Source: Flavobacteriales bacterium UBA7430 (GTDB lineage Bacteria > Bacteroidota > Bacteroidia > Flavobacteriales > UBA7430). Taken from it: a DNA stretch of 16,910 nucleotides. Position numbers and translations under genes: made by a program. Positions 7,562 to 14,732 of this stretch are shown here, in pieces; the first letter of the stretch is position 1, and each line of letters starts with the position of its first letter. Under the pieces are notes generated by a model, which saw nothing but the letters and a program-made list of their open reading frames with translations, had not been told where the DNA came from and ran no database searches. The stretch spans positions 1-16,910 of the forward strand of contig DLQO01000020.1 in the NCBI GenBank assembly GCA_002478765.1. The letters are read 5' to 3'.

Positions 7562-7594
7562 AAAAAAAAAGTTGCCTCAAAAATGAGGCAACTT
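7562..7594 (-). terminator. Strong rho-independent terminator after rpmB
   Basis: AAGTTGCCTC and GAGGCAACTT form a perfect 10-bp stem with a 6-base loop (7579-7584). It is extended by A-T pairs and followed on the minus strand by a run of Ts (9 As at 7562-7570 on the plus strand). It lies about 20 bases past the rpmB stop. Confidence 0.9.
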
Positions 7595-7614
7595 TTAATG
7601 GGGTCTGTTAAATA

Positions 7615-7854
7615 TTATTTCAACTCCATACCTTTGGCACGAGCATCTTTCAATACGGCTGAAATTCCTTTTCTGTTTACAGTTTTCAGAGCTGAAGCTG
7701 ACAATTTCAAAGTAATCCATTGATCCTCTTCAGGAACGAAGAAACGCTTCTTAATCAAGTTAACACCAAACTTTCTCTTTGTTTTTCTTTGCGAGTGAGA
7801 AACATTGTTCCCTACCATCGCTTTCTTACCTGTTATACTACAAACTCTTGACAT
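7615..7854 (-). CDS. rpmB: 50S ribosomal protein bL28
   Basis: A 79-residue basic protein of standard bL28 length in Bacteroidota. Family marks are MSRVCSITGKKAMVGNNVSHS at the N terminus, KRKFGVNL in the middle, and LKTVNRKGISAVLKDAR at the end. It lies downstream of cinA with its own promoter box in the 73-base gap, and a strong terminator follows. From memory, many Flavobacteriia have rpmG and a DUF4295 gene directly behind rpmB; here they are absent and the terminator closes the unit. Confidence 0.96.
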   Translation of the reverse strand: MSRVCSITGKKAMVGNNVSHSQRKTKRKFGVNLIKKRFFVPEEDQWITLKLSASALKTVNRKGISAVLKDARAKGMELK

Positions 7855-7895
7855 TGCTATATAAATTATGTTTTCTGTCTATTCGAAATGGATTG

Positions 7896-7903
7896 CAAAA
7901 GTA
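7896..7903 (-). promoter_or_regulatory. Candidate rpmB promoter (-7 box)
   Basis: On the minus strand TACTTTTG is an exact TAnnTTTG box about 42 bases before the rpmB start, predicting a leader of about 35 bases. The -33 region is only a T-run (TTTT) without the usual TTG. Confidence 0.4.
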
Positions 7904-7927
7904 GGATTTTTATTCAAACGAAAAAAA

Positions 7928-9187
7928 CTATTTTATTTTTTTATCAGAAGATTCCAATTCATGAAGAAAATCTAACAATATAGCACTTGCACTTCGCTTT
8001 ATGTTCCATTGCCTTTCGGAACCCATGTGATGCACCTTAGCTTTAACACCATTTGGACCAGCAATAGCTGTCCACACAGTACCAACAGGCTTTTCATCTG
8101 AACCTCCTGATGGACCGGCTATACCTGAGGTTGAAAGAGCATAATCAACACCCATTATCCGCCTAACTGACAAAGCCATTTCCTCGACCACCTGCTTGCT
8201 TACAGCTCCAAAATCTTCTAAACTTTTTTGACGAACGCCAAGAACTTCTTGCTTAATCGTATTATCATAAGCTAAAATACTCCCTCGGAAATATGATGAA
8301 CATCCAGGAACGGTCGTTATCAAATGAGCAACATAACCTCCAGTACAACTTTCTGCTGTGGCAACAGTTGCTTTATTTTTAAGCAACAGCTCTCCAATGC
8401 GCTGCTCAACTCGATCTTTTTCTTCCCCATAAATATGTTCCGGAATAATCGTATTCAGTTTCTGTATTTCATCATTCAATAAACTGTTGAGTTTTTGCTC
8501 ATCACTCCCACTAATGCTTAATCGAAGTCGCACTCTATTCTCTGAGGGTAGGTATGCTAATTTAACCTCCTTGGGGAGCGACTTCTCCCAATCTAAAAGC
8601 TTTACAGCTAGAATAGACTCGGGGGCTCCTTGAGTTAGTATCGTTCTGTGAACAAAAAAACCACCTCCATACTTTAACTGCAATTTAGGTAGAACTAAAT
8701 CATTCATCATACCTTTCATCTCTCGAGGAACACCGGGCATTGAAATGAACTGTTTTTTATTCTCCTCAAACCACATCCCCATAGCAGTACCTATAGGATT
8801 CATTAGGATTGTACACTTCGAAGGTAAATCCGCTTGTTGCTCATTGAGCTTGTTGATTGTTTTTCGACCCTTCTTCAAAAATAAGTCTTTTATATGCTGA
8901 AGAGCCTCTTCGTTTCTTACCAAACGATCATCAAAAATTTTGGCTAGGGTGTTCTTTGTAATGTCATCGTTTGTGGGGCCAAGACCTCCAGTTATAAGCA
9001 CAACATCTGTTAATTGACCTGCGCGTTTTATGGTTCTTATAATTTCTTCTTCATCATCTGAAATCGAATATATTTTCTGCACTTGCAAACCAATCTCATT
9101 GAGTCTTTGAGCCATCCAAGCCGAATTTGTATCAACTATTTGACCTATTAAAATCTCATCACCTATCGTTACTATGGATACTTTCAT
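7928..9187 (-). CDS. cinA: CinA: MoCF-like domain fused to nicotinamide-nucleotide amidase (PncC)
   Basis: A 419-residue two-domain protein of normal CinA length. The N-terminal COG1058/MoCF-like domain (about 1-170) has IGDEIL and TGGLGPTNDD (66-75), linked in the family to ADP-ribose pyrophosphatase activity. The C-terminal PncC domain (about 255-415) has ESCTGG (279-284) and SGIAGPSGG (354-362). It converts NMN to nicotinic acid mononucleotide in pyridine nucleotide recycling. I chose the ATG at 9187 because MKVSIVTIGDEILIG is the family N terminus. The frame stays open to an ATG at 9238, which would add 17 residues unlike the family. The gap to cmk (9188-9361) shows only a weak promoter match. 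Confidence 0.94.
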   Translation of the reverse strand: MKVSIVTIGDEILIGQIVDTNSAWMAQRLNEIGLQVQKIYSISDDEEEIIRTIKRAGQLTDVVLITGGLGPTNDDITKNTLAKIFDDRLVRNEEALQHIKDLFLKKGRKTINKLNEQQADLPSKCTILMNPIGTAMGMWFEENKKQFISMPGVPREMKGMMNDLVLPKLQLKYGGGFFVHRTILTQGAPESILAVKLLDWEKSLPKEVKLAYLPSENRVRLRLSISGSDEQKLNSLLNDEIQKLNTIIPEHIYGEEKDRVEQRIGELLLKNKATVATAESCTGGYVAHLITTVPGCSSYFRGSILAYDNTIKQEVLGVRQKSLEDFGAVSKQVVEEMALSVRRIMGVDYALSTSGIAGPSGGSDEKPVGTVWTAIAGPNGVKAKVHHMGSERQWNIKRSASAILLDFLHELESSDKKIK

Positions 9188-9361
9188 ATTTTCTTTAATC
9201 AATCTGGAAAAGATACTAAATTTATCGTGGGGTACCATTCTGTAAAAAGATTGTAGCGAATACTTCTAGCCCCTTAAAACGCGGAAAATAGACGACACCT
9301 AAATCGAAAAATCTAAGCTGTTTTAGTCCAAACAATTATGGAGGCGGCAGCGAACAAATAA

Positions 9362-10051
9362 TTATAAATTTGAGGTAATCTGATTTACTTTTTTCAACAC
9401 CCAATCCAACTGTTCCTGGGGGCTCAGGTTACTGTTATCCAATACTATCGCGTCATCAGTTTGAATTAAGGGCGCAATCTCTCTGTGCGTGTCTCTATAA
9501 TCTCGTTCGGCAATATTAGATCTTACGGAATCAAAATCCACATCGTCTCCTTTTGCGAGCAACTCATCATACCGTCGTCGGGCTCTAATTTCCTCTGAGG
9601 CTGTCATGAATAATTTCAACTCCGCTTTTGGAAAAACAACCGAACCAATATCTCTGCCGTCCATTACTAAACCTTTTTTGACTCCCATCATCTGTTGCTG
9701 AGCAACTAAAAATGCTCTTACTTGGGGTATGGCACTGATTCTGCTAACACAATTAGAAACCTCCATACCTCTAATTTCGGACTCAACAGGCTCTTCATTC
9801 AAACAGACAACCGAATTAGAATCAGTTGCCAAAAAGAAGGAAATTTCAATGCTTTTTAGGTCAGCGATCAAACTCTCAACATTTATGTCTGAACCCATCA
9901 GGTAACCCTGCCTTAATGCATGTAAAGAGACAGCCCTGTACATCGCCCCAGTATCAATATAAGTGTAGCCTAAAACTTTTGCTAAAGACTTCGCTATAGT
10001 GCTCTTACCCGTTGAAGAATATCCGTCTACTGCTATAATAATTGGAATCAT
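9362..10051 (-). CDS. cmk: Cytidylate kinase ((d)CMP kinase)
   Basis: A 229-residue P-loop kinase that phosphorylates CMP and dCMP with ATP. The Walker A loop is GYSSTGKST (10-18), followed by YIDTGAMYRAVSLHA, the usual CMP-side region. VMDGRDIGSVVFPKAELKLF is the central CMP-binding block, and the lid contains RARRRYDELL. Length fits the bacterial type I enzyme. Its ATG overlaps the porQ stop by four bases (ATGA), implying translational coupling. Confidence 0.96.
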   Translation of the reverse strand: MIPIIIAVDGYSSTGKSTIAKSLAKVLGYTYIDTGAMYRAVSLHALRQGYLMGSDINVESLIADLKSIEISFFLATDSNSVVCLNEEPVESEIRGMEVSNCVSRISAIPQVRAFLVAQQQMMGVKKGLVMDGRDIGSVVFPKAELKLFMTASEEIRARRRYDELLAKGDDVDFDSVRSNIAERDYRDTHREIAPLIQTDDAIVLDNSNLSPQEQLDWVLKKVNQITSNL

Positions 10052-11079
10052 TTTCTTTTAAATTTAGCTGCATTTGAGATTATAGAAAATGTGTGCATAG
10101 GACCAATTGCATGATAGAATGCCCGAGCATAATCAAGTTGGAATTTACGCACTTTCACACCAAACCCCCATGACATACCTACATTATGTTTGTAAACATC
10201 CATGGCGAGTTCCTGACGCCTTCTGAAGTTATAACCCATCCTAATATTGAAGCTTTTTCCTAATAAAAACTCACCGCCCAAATGAAGATGAGATAAAATT
10301 TTATCTCGGGTCTTTGACTGTACCTGAACCTCTTCATTCGTAATCAAATCCAGCGAGGATTCTTCCGGATCTATGTACGACAAATCCCATTTTTCAAGAT
10401 GAGACCAAGTAACAGACCATCGAAAAGGTGCATGCTGCAATCTTGACGAAACCCCCACCATAACTTCAAAAGGCATGGGTTCAGATTTACCGGCATACGT
10501 TTTAAACTGAAATCCGATGTTTTTGACTAACAATGAAGCTAAAACACGACGCTCTTTGTATTCATATGTAGCTGATAAATCAGCCAAAAGACCATAGGAA
10601 TCATAAGACTCTAAATTGGAATAAACCCCCTTAATAGAGGATCCGAATCGAAAACCAGACCTTTTGTATAGAGTAGCTGAAGTGTATAAGGCATATTCTC
10701 CCGCATTGAATTCGCCCAGTGAATTCCCATACGCGTCAGTCCTGTCAAAATCACCGTAATTTAAATACTGTATCCCCAAACTTATGTTTCCTAATTTATC
10801 ATTGGGGAGTCCATAAACCATAGAACCAAATCGGATGCCCGCATAGTAGTTGGTGTAGTTTAATGATAATTGATGATTCATGCCAACATGATTCAAGGAA
10901 GGCAATTGTTGCGCCAAATTCACATCATCATCTAAGGTATTGACCAAAACATTCCCTAAGGCTAAAACTCGGGCTGAAGAAGTTAAATTCAGAAACTCGA
11001 AGGTATTGCCCCCCCCTGTTTGTGCGAGCAAAGAAGCGCTGCATATAGACAAGAATAAAAAAACTCGAATCCATTTCAT
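10048..11079 (-). CDS. porQ: PorQ, type IX secretion system attachment-complex protein
   Basis: A 343-residue protein with a signal peptide (MKWIRVFLFLSICSASLLAQ), followed by the PorQ opening GGGNTFEFLNLTSSARVLAL and a repeating series of amphipathic strands that fits an outer-membrane beta-barrel. In the type IX system, PorQ joins PorU, PorV and PorZ in the cell-surface complex that cuts and attaches cargo. Its presence implies a type IX system elsewhere in this genome. It overlaps cmk by ATGA, a pairing I recall as common in Bacteroidota. Upstream it is divergent from the peptidase gene at 11180; no exact TAnnTTTG box faces porQ. Confidence 0.88.
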   Translation of the reverse strand: MKWIRVFLFLSICSASLLAQTGGGNTFEFLNLTSSARVLALGNVLVNTLDDDVNLAQQLPSLNHVGMNHQLSLNYTNYYAGIRFGSMVYGLPNDKLGNISLGIQYLNYGDFDRTDAYGNSLGEFNAGEYALYTSATLYKRSGFRFGSSIKGVYSNLESYDSYGLLADLSATYEYKERRVLASLLVKNIGFQFKTYAGKSEPMPFEVMVGVSSRLQHAPFRWSVTWSHLEKWDLSYIDPEESSLDLITNEEVQVQSKTRDKILSHLHLGGEFLLGKSFNIRMGYNFRRRQELAMDVYKHNVGMSWGFGVKVRKFQLDYARAFYHAIGPMHTFSIISNAAKFKRK

Positions 11080-11136
11080 AATTGCTAAAATAGTAATCTA
11101 TTCGGTAACGATGTCTTGATGAACTTAGTATTTTAC

Positions 11137-11155
11137 AAAAAGCTTTTTAGCTTTG
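11137..11155 (+). promoter_or_regulatory. Promoter box of the S9 peptidase gene with overlapping palindrome
   Basis: TAGCTTTG (11148-11155) is an exact TAnnTTTG box, predicting a leader of about 18 bases before the start at 11180. It shares one base with a perfect 12-bp palindrome AAAAAGCTTTTT (11137-11148) that could be an operator. The best -33 candidate is only TTAG, 19 bases upstream. Confidence 0.45.
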
Positions 11156-11179
11156 TTAGTGAATTTTAATAAATGAAAA

Positions 11180-13300
11180 ATGAAAAGAATTTTACTGTTT
11201 GTACTGATATGCTCATTATCCAAAGCTTATGCTCAAAAAGACTCTTTATCACTTGAAGACGCAATCTTATCTCGATGGACTAAGTTTGCTCCTGATCGCA
11301 TTAGCGGGCTTCAATGGGTGAAAAATAGCAATAACATTTGTTACACTAAAGAAAGTCAAATGGTGATAGAAAATATTGAAGGCGACCAAAATACAATCCC
11401 ACTATCTAAAATAAATAAGCACTTTAACGAAGACAGCTTAGGTAAATTTCCGACAATACACTGGTTAGATCAGGATCGTTTCCGATTTCAGAAAAACTCA
11501 ACTTTTCACATCTATGATTTATCTAAGGACTACTTAACTAACCTGCTAAGCTTTGACAAAAACGCTCATCACACTGAATTTTCAAATAAAGCACTCGCCT
11601 TAGCATACACCCTAGAAAACAACCTTCTCATTCAAGACTCAAATAATAAAACACACCGGATTACATCAGACGAATCATCAGACATCGTCAACGGTCAAGC
11701 GGTTCATCGTTACGAGTTTGGCATTTCAAAGGGTACATTCTGGTCCAACTCGGGAAAATACATCGCGTTCTACAGAAAAGATGAGTCTATGGTTACAGCG
11801 TATCCTTTGGTAAACACAAGTGGCAGAATTGCTACGATTGACAACGTCAAATATCCTATGGCTGGCATGGAAAGTCATCATGTAACTTTGGGTGTTTACA
11901 ATCTGAAAAATGAAAAAACTATTTTTTTAAAAACAGGGGAACCTAAGGATCAATACCTCACAAATATCGCGTGGGGACCAAAAGACGAGTACATCTATAT
12001 TGCTATTTTAAACAGAGATCAAAACCATATGAAACTCAACAAGTATGATGCGAAATCAGGTAAATATGTTAAAACCCTGTTTGAGGAGAAACACGAAAAG
12101 TACACTCAACCTCTTCATCCAATGATTTTTATACCGGGACACGACAACGAATTTCTTTGGAGATCGGAACGAGATGGCTTCGACCACTTTTACCGTTACA
12201 ACACTGAGGGACAACTATTAAATCAAGTCACTAATGGAGAATGGGTTGTCAAAGACTTTATTGCATTTTCAGACCAATCCATTCTTTTTACCGGAACACA
12301 CAATCATGCTTTAGAAACTCAAGTATTTAAAAGCTCCTTAAACTCCTCTCGATCAACAAGAATCTCAAAGGCTAAAGGGGTACATCGCATTCAAGCCAGT
12401 TCCAATGGACAATATCTAATTGATTTACACAGCAGCCTTGAAAATCCCAGAACGATTGAATTAATAGATTATAATGGAAAATCAATACGCACCTTACTTC
12501 AATCTGAAGACCCATTTGAAAATATAGAAATTGCTCAAACAGAATTGTACACGATTAAGACAAAAGGTGCAACTGCTTTAAATTGTAGAATGATAAAGCC
12601 GGCAGATTTTGACACTGCAAAAACTTACCCAGCTTTGGTATACGTGTATAATGGCCCCGGAGTTCAACTACTTCATAATTCGCACCTGGCAGCAGCCCCT
12701 TTGTGGATGCATTATTTGGCTAATGAGAAGAATTACATCGTGTTTACGGTTGACGGTAGAGGTTCTGAAAACAGAGGACGTGATTTTGAGCAGGAAATAT
12801 TTAGAAATCTTGGCGAAGTAGAAATGCAAGACCAAATAAGAGGTGTCGAGCACCTAAAATCTCTTAAATTTATCGATGGAAATAGAATTGCTGTTCACGG
12901 ATGGAGCTATGGGGGGTTTATGACAACCAACTTAATGTGTACATATCCAAACGTATTTACCTGTGGCGTTGCAGGTGGGCCAGTTACAGACTGGAAACTT
13001 TATGAGGTCATGTACACAGAACGTTTCATGGATACACCGCAAACCAACCCCAAAGGTTACGAAAGCACGAATCTGATCAATAAAGCTGAGAATTTAAAAG
13101 GAGATCTGCTTATGATACACGGAGCACAAGATGACGTAGTCGTTTGGCAGCATTCTCTGGCCTTTGTTCAGCAATGTGTGGAGAAGGACGTTCAACTGGA
13201 CTACTTTGCCTACCCACACCACCCTCACAATGTTCGTGGAAAAGACCGTGTGCATCTGATGAGAAAGGTCATTGATTACATCATTGATCACAATCAATAG
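11180..13300 (+). CDS. Exported S9B peptidase, dipeptidyl-peptidase-IV-like
   Basis: A 706-residue serine peptidase with a signal peptide (MKRILLFVLICSLSKAYAQ), a DPP-IV-type beta-propeller at about 40-460 and an alpha/beta-hydrolase domain at about 470-706. The catalytic triad is visible: S576 in GWSYGG, D651 in GAQDD and H683 in PHHPHNV. E179 in HRYEFGISKG lies where DPP IV places its glutamates that hold the free N terminus of the substrate, so release of N-terminal di- or tripeptides is likely. RKDESMVTAYPL is also typical of the Bacteroidota group. The start at 11180 gives the signal peptide; an ATG at 11173 is out of frame. No type IX C-terminal sorting domain is present, so it is probably periplasmic or envelope-bound. 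It converges on the next gene with only 8 bases between stops. Confidence 0.92.
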   Translation: MKRILLFVLICSLSKAYAQKDSLSLEDAILSRWTKFAPDRISGLQWVKNSNNICYTKESQMVIENIEGDQNTIPLSKINKHFNEDSLGKFPTIHWLDQDRFRFQKNSTFHIYDLSKDYLTNLLSFDKNAHHTEFSNKALALAYTLENNLLIQDSNNKTHRITSDESSDIVNGQAVHRYEFGISKGTFWSNSGKYIAFYRKDESMVTAYPLVNTSGRIATIDNVKYPMAGMESHHVTLGVYNLKNEKTIFLKTGEPKDQYLTNIAWGPKDEYIYIAILNRDQNHMKLNKYDAKSGKYVKTLFEEKHEKYTQPLHPMIFIPGHDNEFLWRSERDGFDHFYRYNTEGQLLNQVTNGEWVVKDFIAFSDQSILFTGTHNHALETQVFKSSLNSSRSTRISKAKGVHRIQASSNGQYLIDLHSSLENPRTIELIDYNGKSIRTLLQSEDPFENIEIAQTELYTIKTKGATALNCRMIKPADFDTAKTYPALVYVYNGPGVQLLHNSHLAAAPLWMHYLANEKNYIVFTVDGRGSENRGRDFEQEIFRNLGEVEMQDQIRGVEHLKSLKFIDGNRIAVHGWSYGGFMTTNLMCTYPNVFTCGVAGGPVTDWKLYEVMYTERFMDTPQTNPKGYESTNLINKAENLKGDLLMIHGAQDDVVVWQHSLAFVQQCVEKDVQLDYFAYPHHPHNVRGKDRVHLMRKVIDYIIDHNQ

Positions 13301-13308
13301 TGAGTAAA

Positions 13309-13698
13309 TTAACCATTATATATAGTATCTCCCATCATTACAACTCCGAGAACATCTGGGTACTTAGGGAGGTTATTGCCTATGATGCCTAAAAGGTCTG
13401 ATTCGATTTGATTGTTGAGTATGACATCTATAAATTCATCAACGTCAGAATCTTTCGTGAAAGTGCCCATAAAAGCATTCCAAGTTTGATCTGAAATAAC
13501 CAACTTGCTTACGACAGTCAAATAAACCTTTCCAAATTGTCGGGTCTGAAAATAATACTCCCTTTGTAATTTACCATCAATAAGCTCTTCGAGCAGGCGT
13601 GTATTGCGAACTCCCAAGTGATCGTCCTTCTGAGAAAAATCAATTCCAAAAGGAGAGAACTGATGTGTACTTTGTCTAAGTGCGTATGTTGTTGTCAT
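13309..13698 (-). CDS. Hypothetical 129-residue protein downstream of a WYL regulator gene
   Basis: I do not recognise this family. It has no signal peptide, membrane helix or cysteines. It looks like a small mixed alpha/beta soluble protein: a polar N terminus (MTTTYALRQSTHQFSPFGID), an acidic-basic helix (RNTRLLEELIDGKLQREYYF), strands (FGKVYLTVVSKLVIS), an acidic helix (SDVDEFIDVILNN) and a hydrophobic end (DVLGVVMMGDTIYNG). Codon use looks like its neighbours. The start at 13698 follows a leader holding a perfect 7-bp dyad (13740-13758). It is 85 bases downstream of the WYL regulator gene on the same strand. Its stop is 8 bases from that of the convergent peptidase gene. It might be the regulator's main target; that is inference. 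Confidence 0.6.
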   Translation of the reverse strand: MTTTYALRQSTHQFSPFGIDFSQKDDHLGVRNTRLLEELIDGKLQREYYFQTRQFGKVYLTVVSKLVISDQTWNAFMGTFTKDSDVDEFIDVILNNQIESDLLGIIGNNLPKYPDVLGVVMMGDTIYNG

Positions 13699-13739
13699 GA
13701 TTTTGTGTGTTTTTCTACACTACAAATCAAGAATAATGA

Positions 13740-13758
13740 AGTGACAACTTATGTCACT
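13740..13758. promoter_or_regulatory. Operator-like dyad upstream of the 129-residue gene
   Basis: AGTGACA-ACTTA-TGTCACT is a perfect 7-bp inverted repeat with a 5-base centre, 41 bases before the small gene's start. On the minus strand a near-match to TAnnTTTG (TTGATTTG) lies just downstream, so a protein bound here would cover the promoter's upstream half. The adjacent WYL regulator is the first suspect. Confidence 0.5.
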
Positions 13759-13783
13759 GTATCAATTACTACCATAAAAAATA

Positions 13784-14671
13784 TTAAAGGGTCTTTTTGA
13801 ATATTGCAAATTCAGCCGTCAGATCCATGGAATTGATGATCTGAACTTCATCGGGAAACGCTAACAAAAATCTAAGTAAATATTCTGAAATATAAACTTT
13901 ACCAGAAAAAACGTAATCATCTGTCTTGCCCTTGATTAAGGGCTTTGTTTGAGGGTAAAACTGAATTAAATAAGAATATGCCTTTCGCTGCAACTTCAAT
14001 TCAACATCAAAAAGTCGCTCTCCTTTGTAACCAAAAGAGTCTATCGGTTGCACCTCTATTTTTGAAGCAAACTGCTGCTGTTTCTGCAACACCTCTACCT
14101 GACCAATCCTATTGATGTTGAAAATTCTGGCTTCGCTTGGAGCTTTTTGGACATCAACGCCGATGACACCGGTATAATTCGTTGTAAAAGTTATGGGTTC
14201 AAACAAACGATTGGTGTCAGTATTCGAATTTAATGAAGAATAATTCAACAATTTTACCTGTGTTTTTTCTTGAATCGCCTTCGATAACTTTTCAATCTTC
14301 AAACCATTACTCGCATTTAAAATATTCTCCCCTATTTGAGCTTGCTCACTCATCATGTGAAGCTTCTTCAGTATGTGTTCGGACAAATTATGAGAAGCCG
14401 ACAAACGCTTTATGGATTGTCGGATCAAAAGGGATTCTTCTGAATTGAAAGTAAATTGATACTCATCACCTTCCTCCGTAGGAATAAAATAAGCTCCTTC
14501 AAAATCTGCATCTATCACAAAGCCCAGTTCTTCAAGTAAGTTGAAGTATCTGTATACGGTTCGCTTAGAAATTTCTAGAATATCTGCGAGTTCCTTGGGA
14601 GTTCTTCTTCGAACTCCTTTTAACAAACTAATCAGTTTAAATATTCGCAATATCTTACGTTGTTCGGCCAT
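13784..14671 (-). CDS. HTH-WYL transcriptional regulator with a non-standard WYL motif
   Basis: A 295-residue regulator of typical YafY-like length. Residues about 5-60 form a winged helix-turn-helix (RRRTPKELADILEISKRTVY is the HTH core, then RYFNLLEELGF). Residues about 130-196 match the WYL sensor domain in pattern (VKLLNYSS, RLFEPITF, ARIFNINRIGQVEVL), but the W-Y-L triplet itself is replaced (NYTGVIGVDV, about 165-174). A C-terminal WCX-like region follows (about 205-290). WYL proteins sense nucleic acids or small ligands and often repress or activate neighbours. It is divergent from the M1 peptidase gene with 61 bases between, and upstream of the 129-residue gene. Confidence 0.85.
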   Translation of the reverse strand: MAEQRKILRIFKLISLLKGVRRRTPKELADILEISKRTVYRYFNLLEELGFVIDADFEGAYFIPTEEGDEYQFTFNSEESLLIRQSIKRLSASHNLSEHILKKLHMMSEQAQIGENILNASNGLKIEKLSKAIQEKTQVKLLNYSSLNSNTDTNRLFEPITFTTNYTGVIGVDVQKAPSEARIFNINRIGQVEVLQKQQQFASKIEVQPIDSFGYKGERLFDVELKLQRKAYSYLIQFYPQTKPLIKGKTDDYVFSGKVYISEYLLRFLLAFPDEVQIINSMDLTAEFAIFKKTL

Positions 14672-14699
14672 CTATGAATTGAAAAAATATAGTTTGTAG

Positions 14700-14714
14700 A
14701 TTTAGGCTCTAAAT
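14700..14714. promoter_or_regulatory. Dyad in the WYL-regulator/M1-peptidase divergent promoter
   Basis: ATTTAG-GCT-CTAAAT is a perfect 6-bp inverted repeat with a 3-base centre, in the 61-base gap between the two divergent starts (14671 minus, 14733 plus). It differs in sequence from the dyad at 13740. TAGATTTA on the plus strand (7 of 8 to TAnnTTTG) overlaps it and may be the M1 gene's -7 box. Confidence 0.4.
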
Positions 14715-14732
14715 TAATCAAAATCTGCACGA

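Noticed and set aside
9188..9238. A longer CinA starting at an upstream ATG (17 extra residues)
   Set aside because: The extra residues (MVPHDKFSIF...) do not resemble CinA, whose N terminus matches MKVSIVTIGDEIL at 9187.
13271..13298. ATTGATT/AATCAAT inverted repeat at the end of the S9 peptidase gene as a terminator
   Set aside because: Only A-T-rich pairing, a 14-base loop and no T-run after it; it lies within coding sequence.
13618..13800. Plus-strand open frame of 60 codons with several cysteines
   Set aside because: It is antisense to the start of the 129-residue gene and its leader, has no promoter box and no recognisable features.
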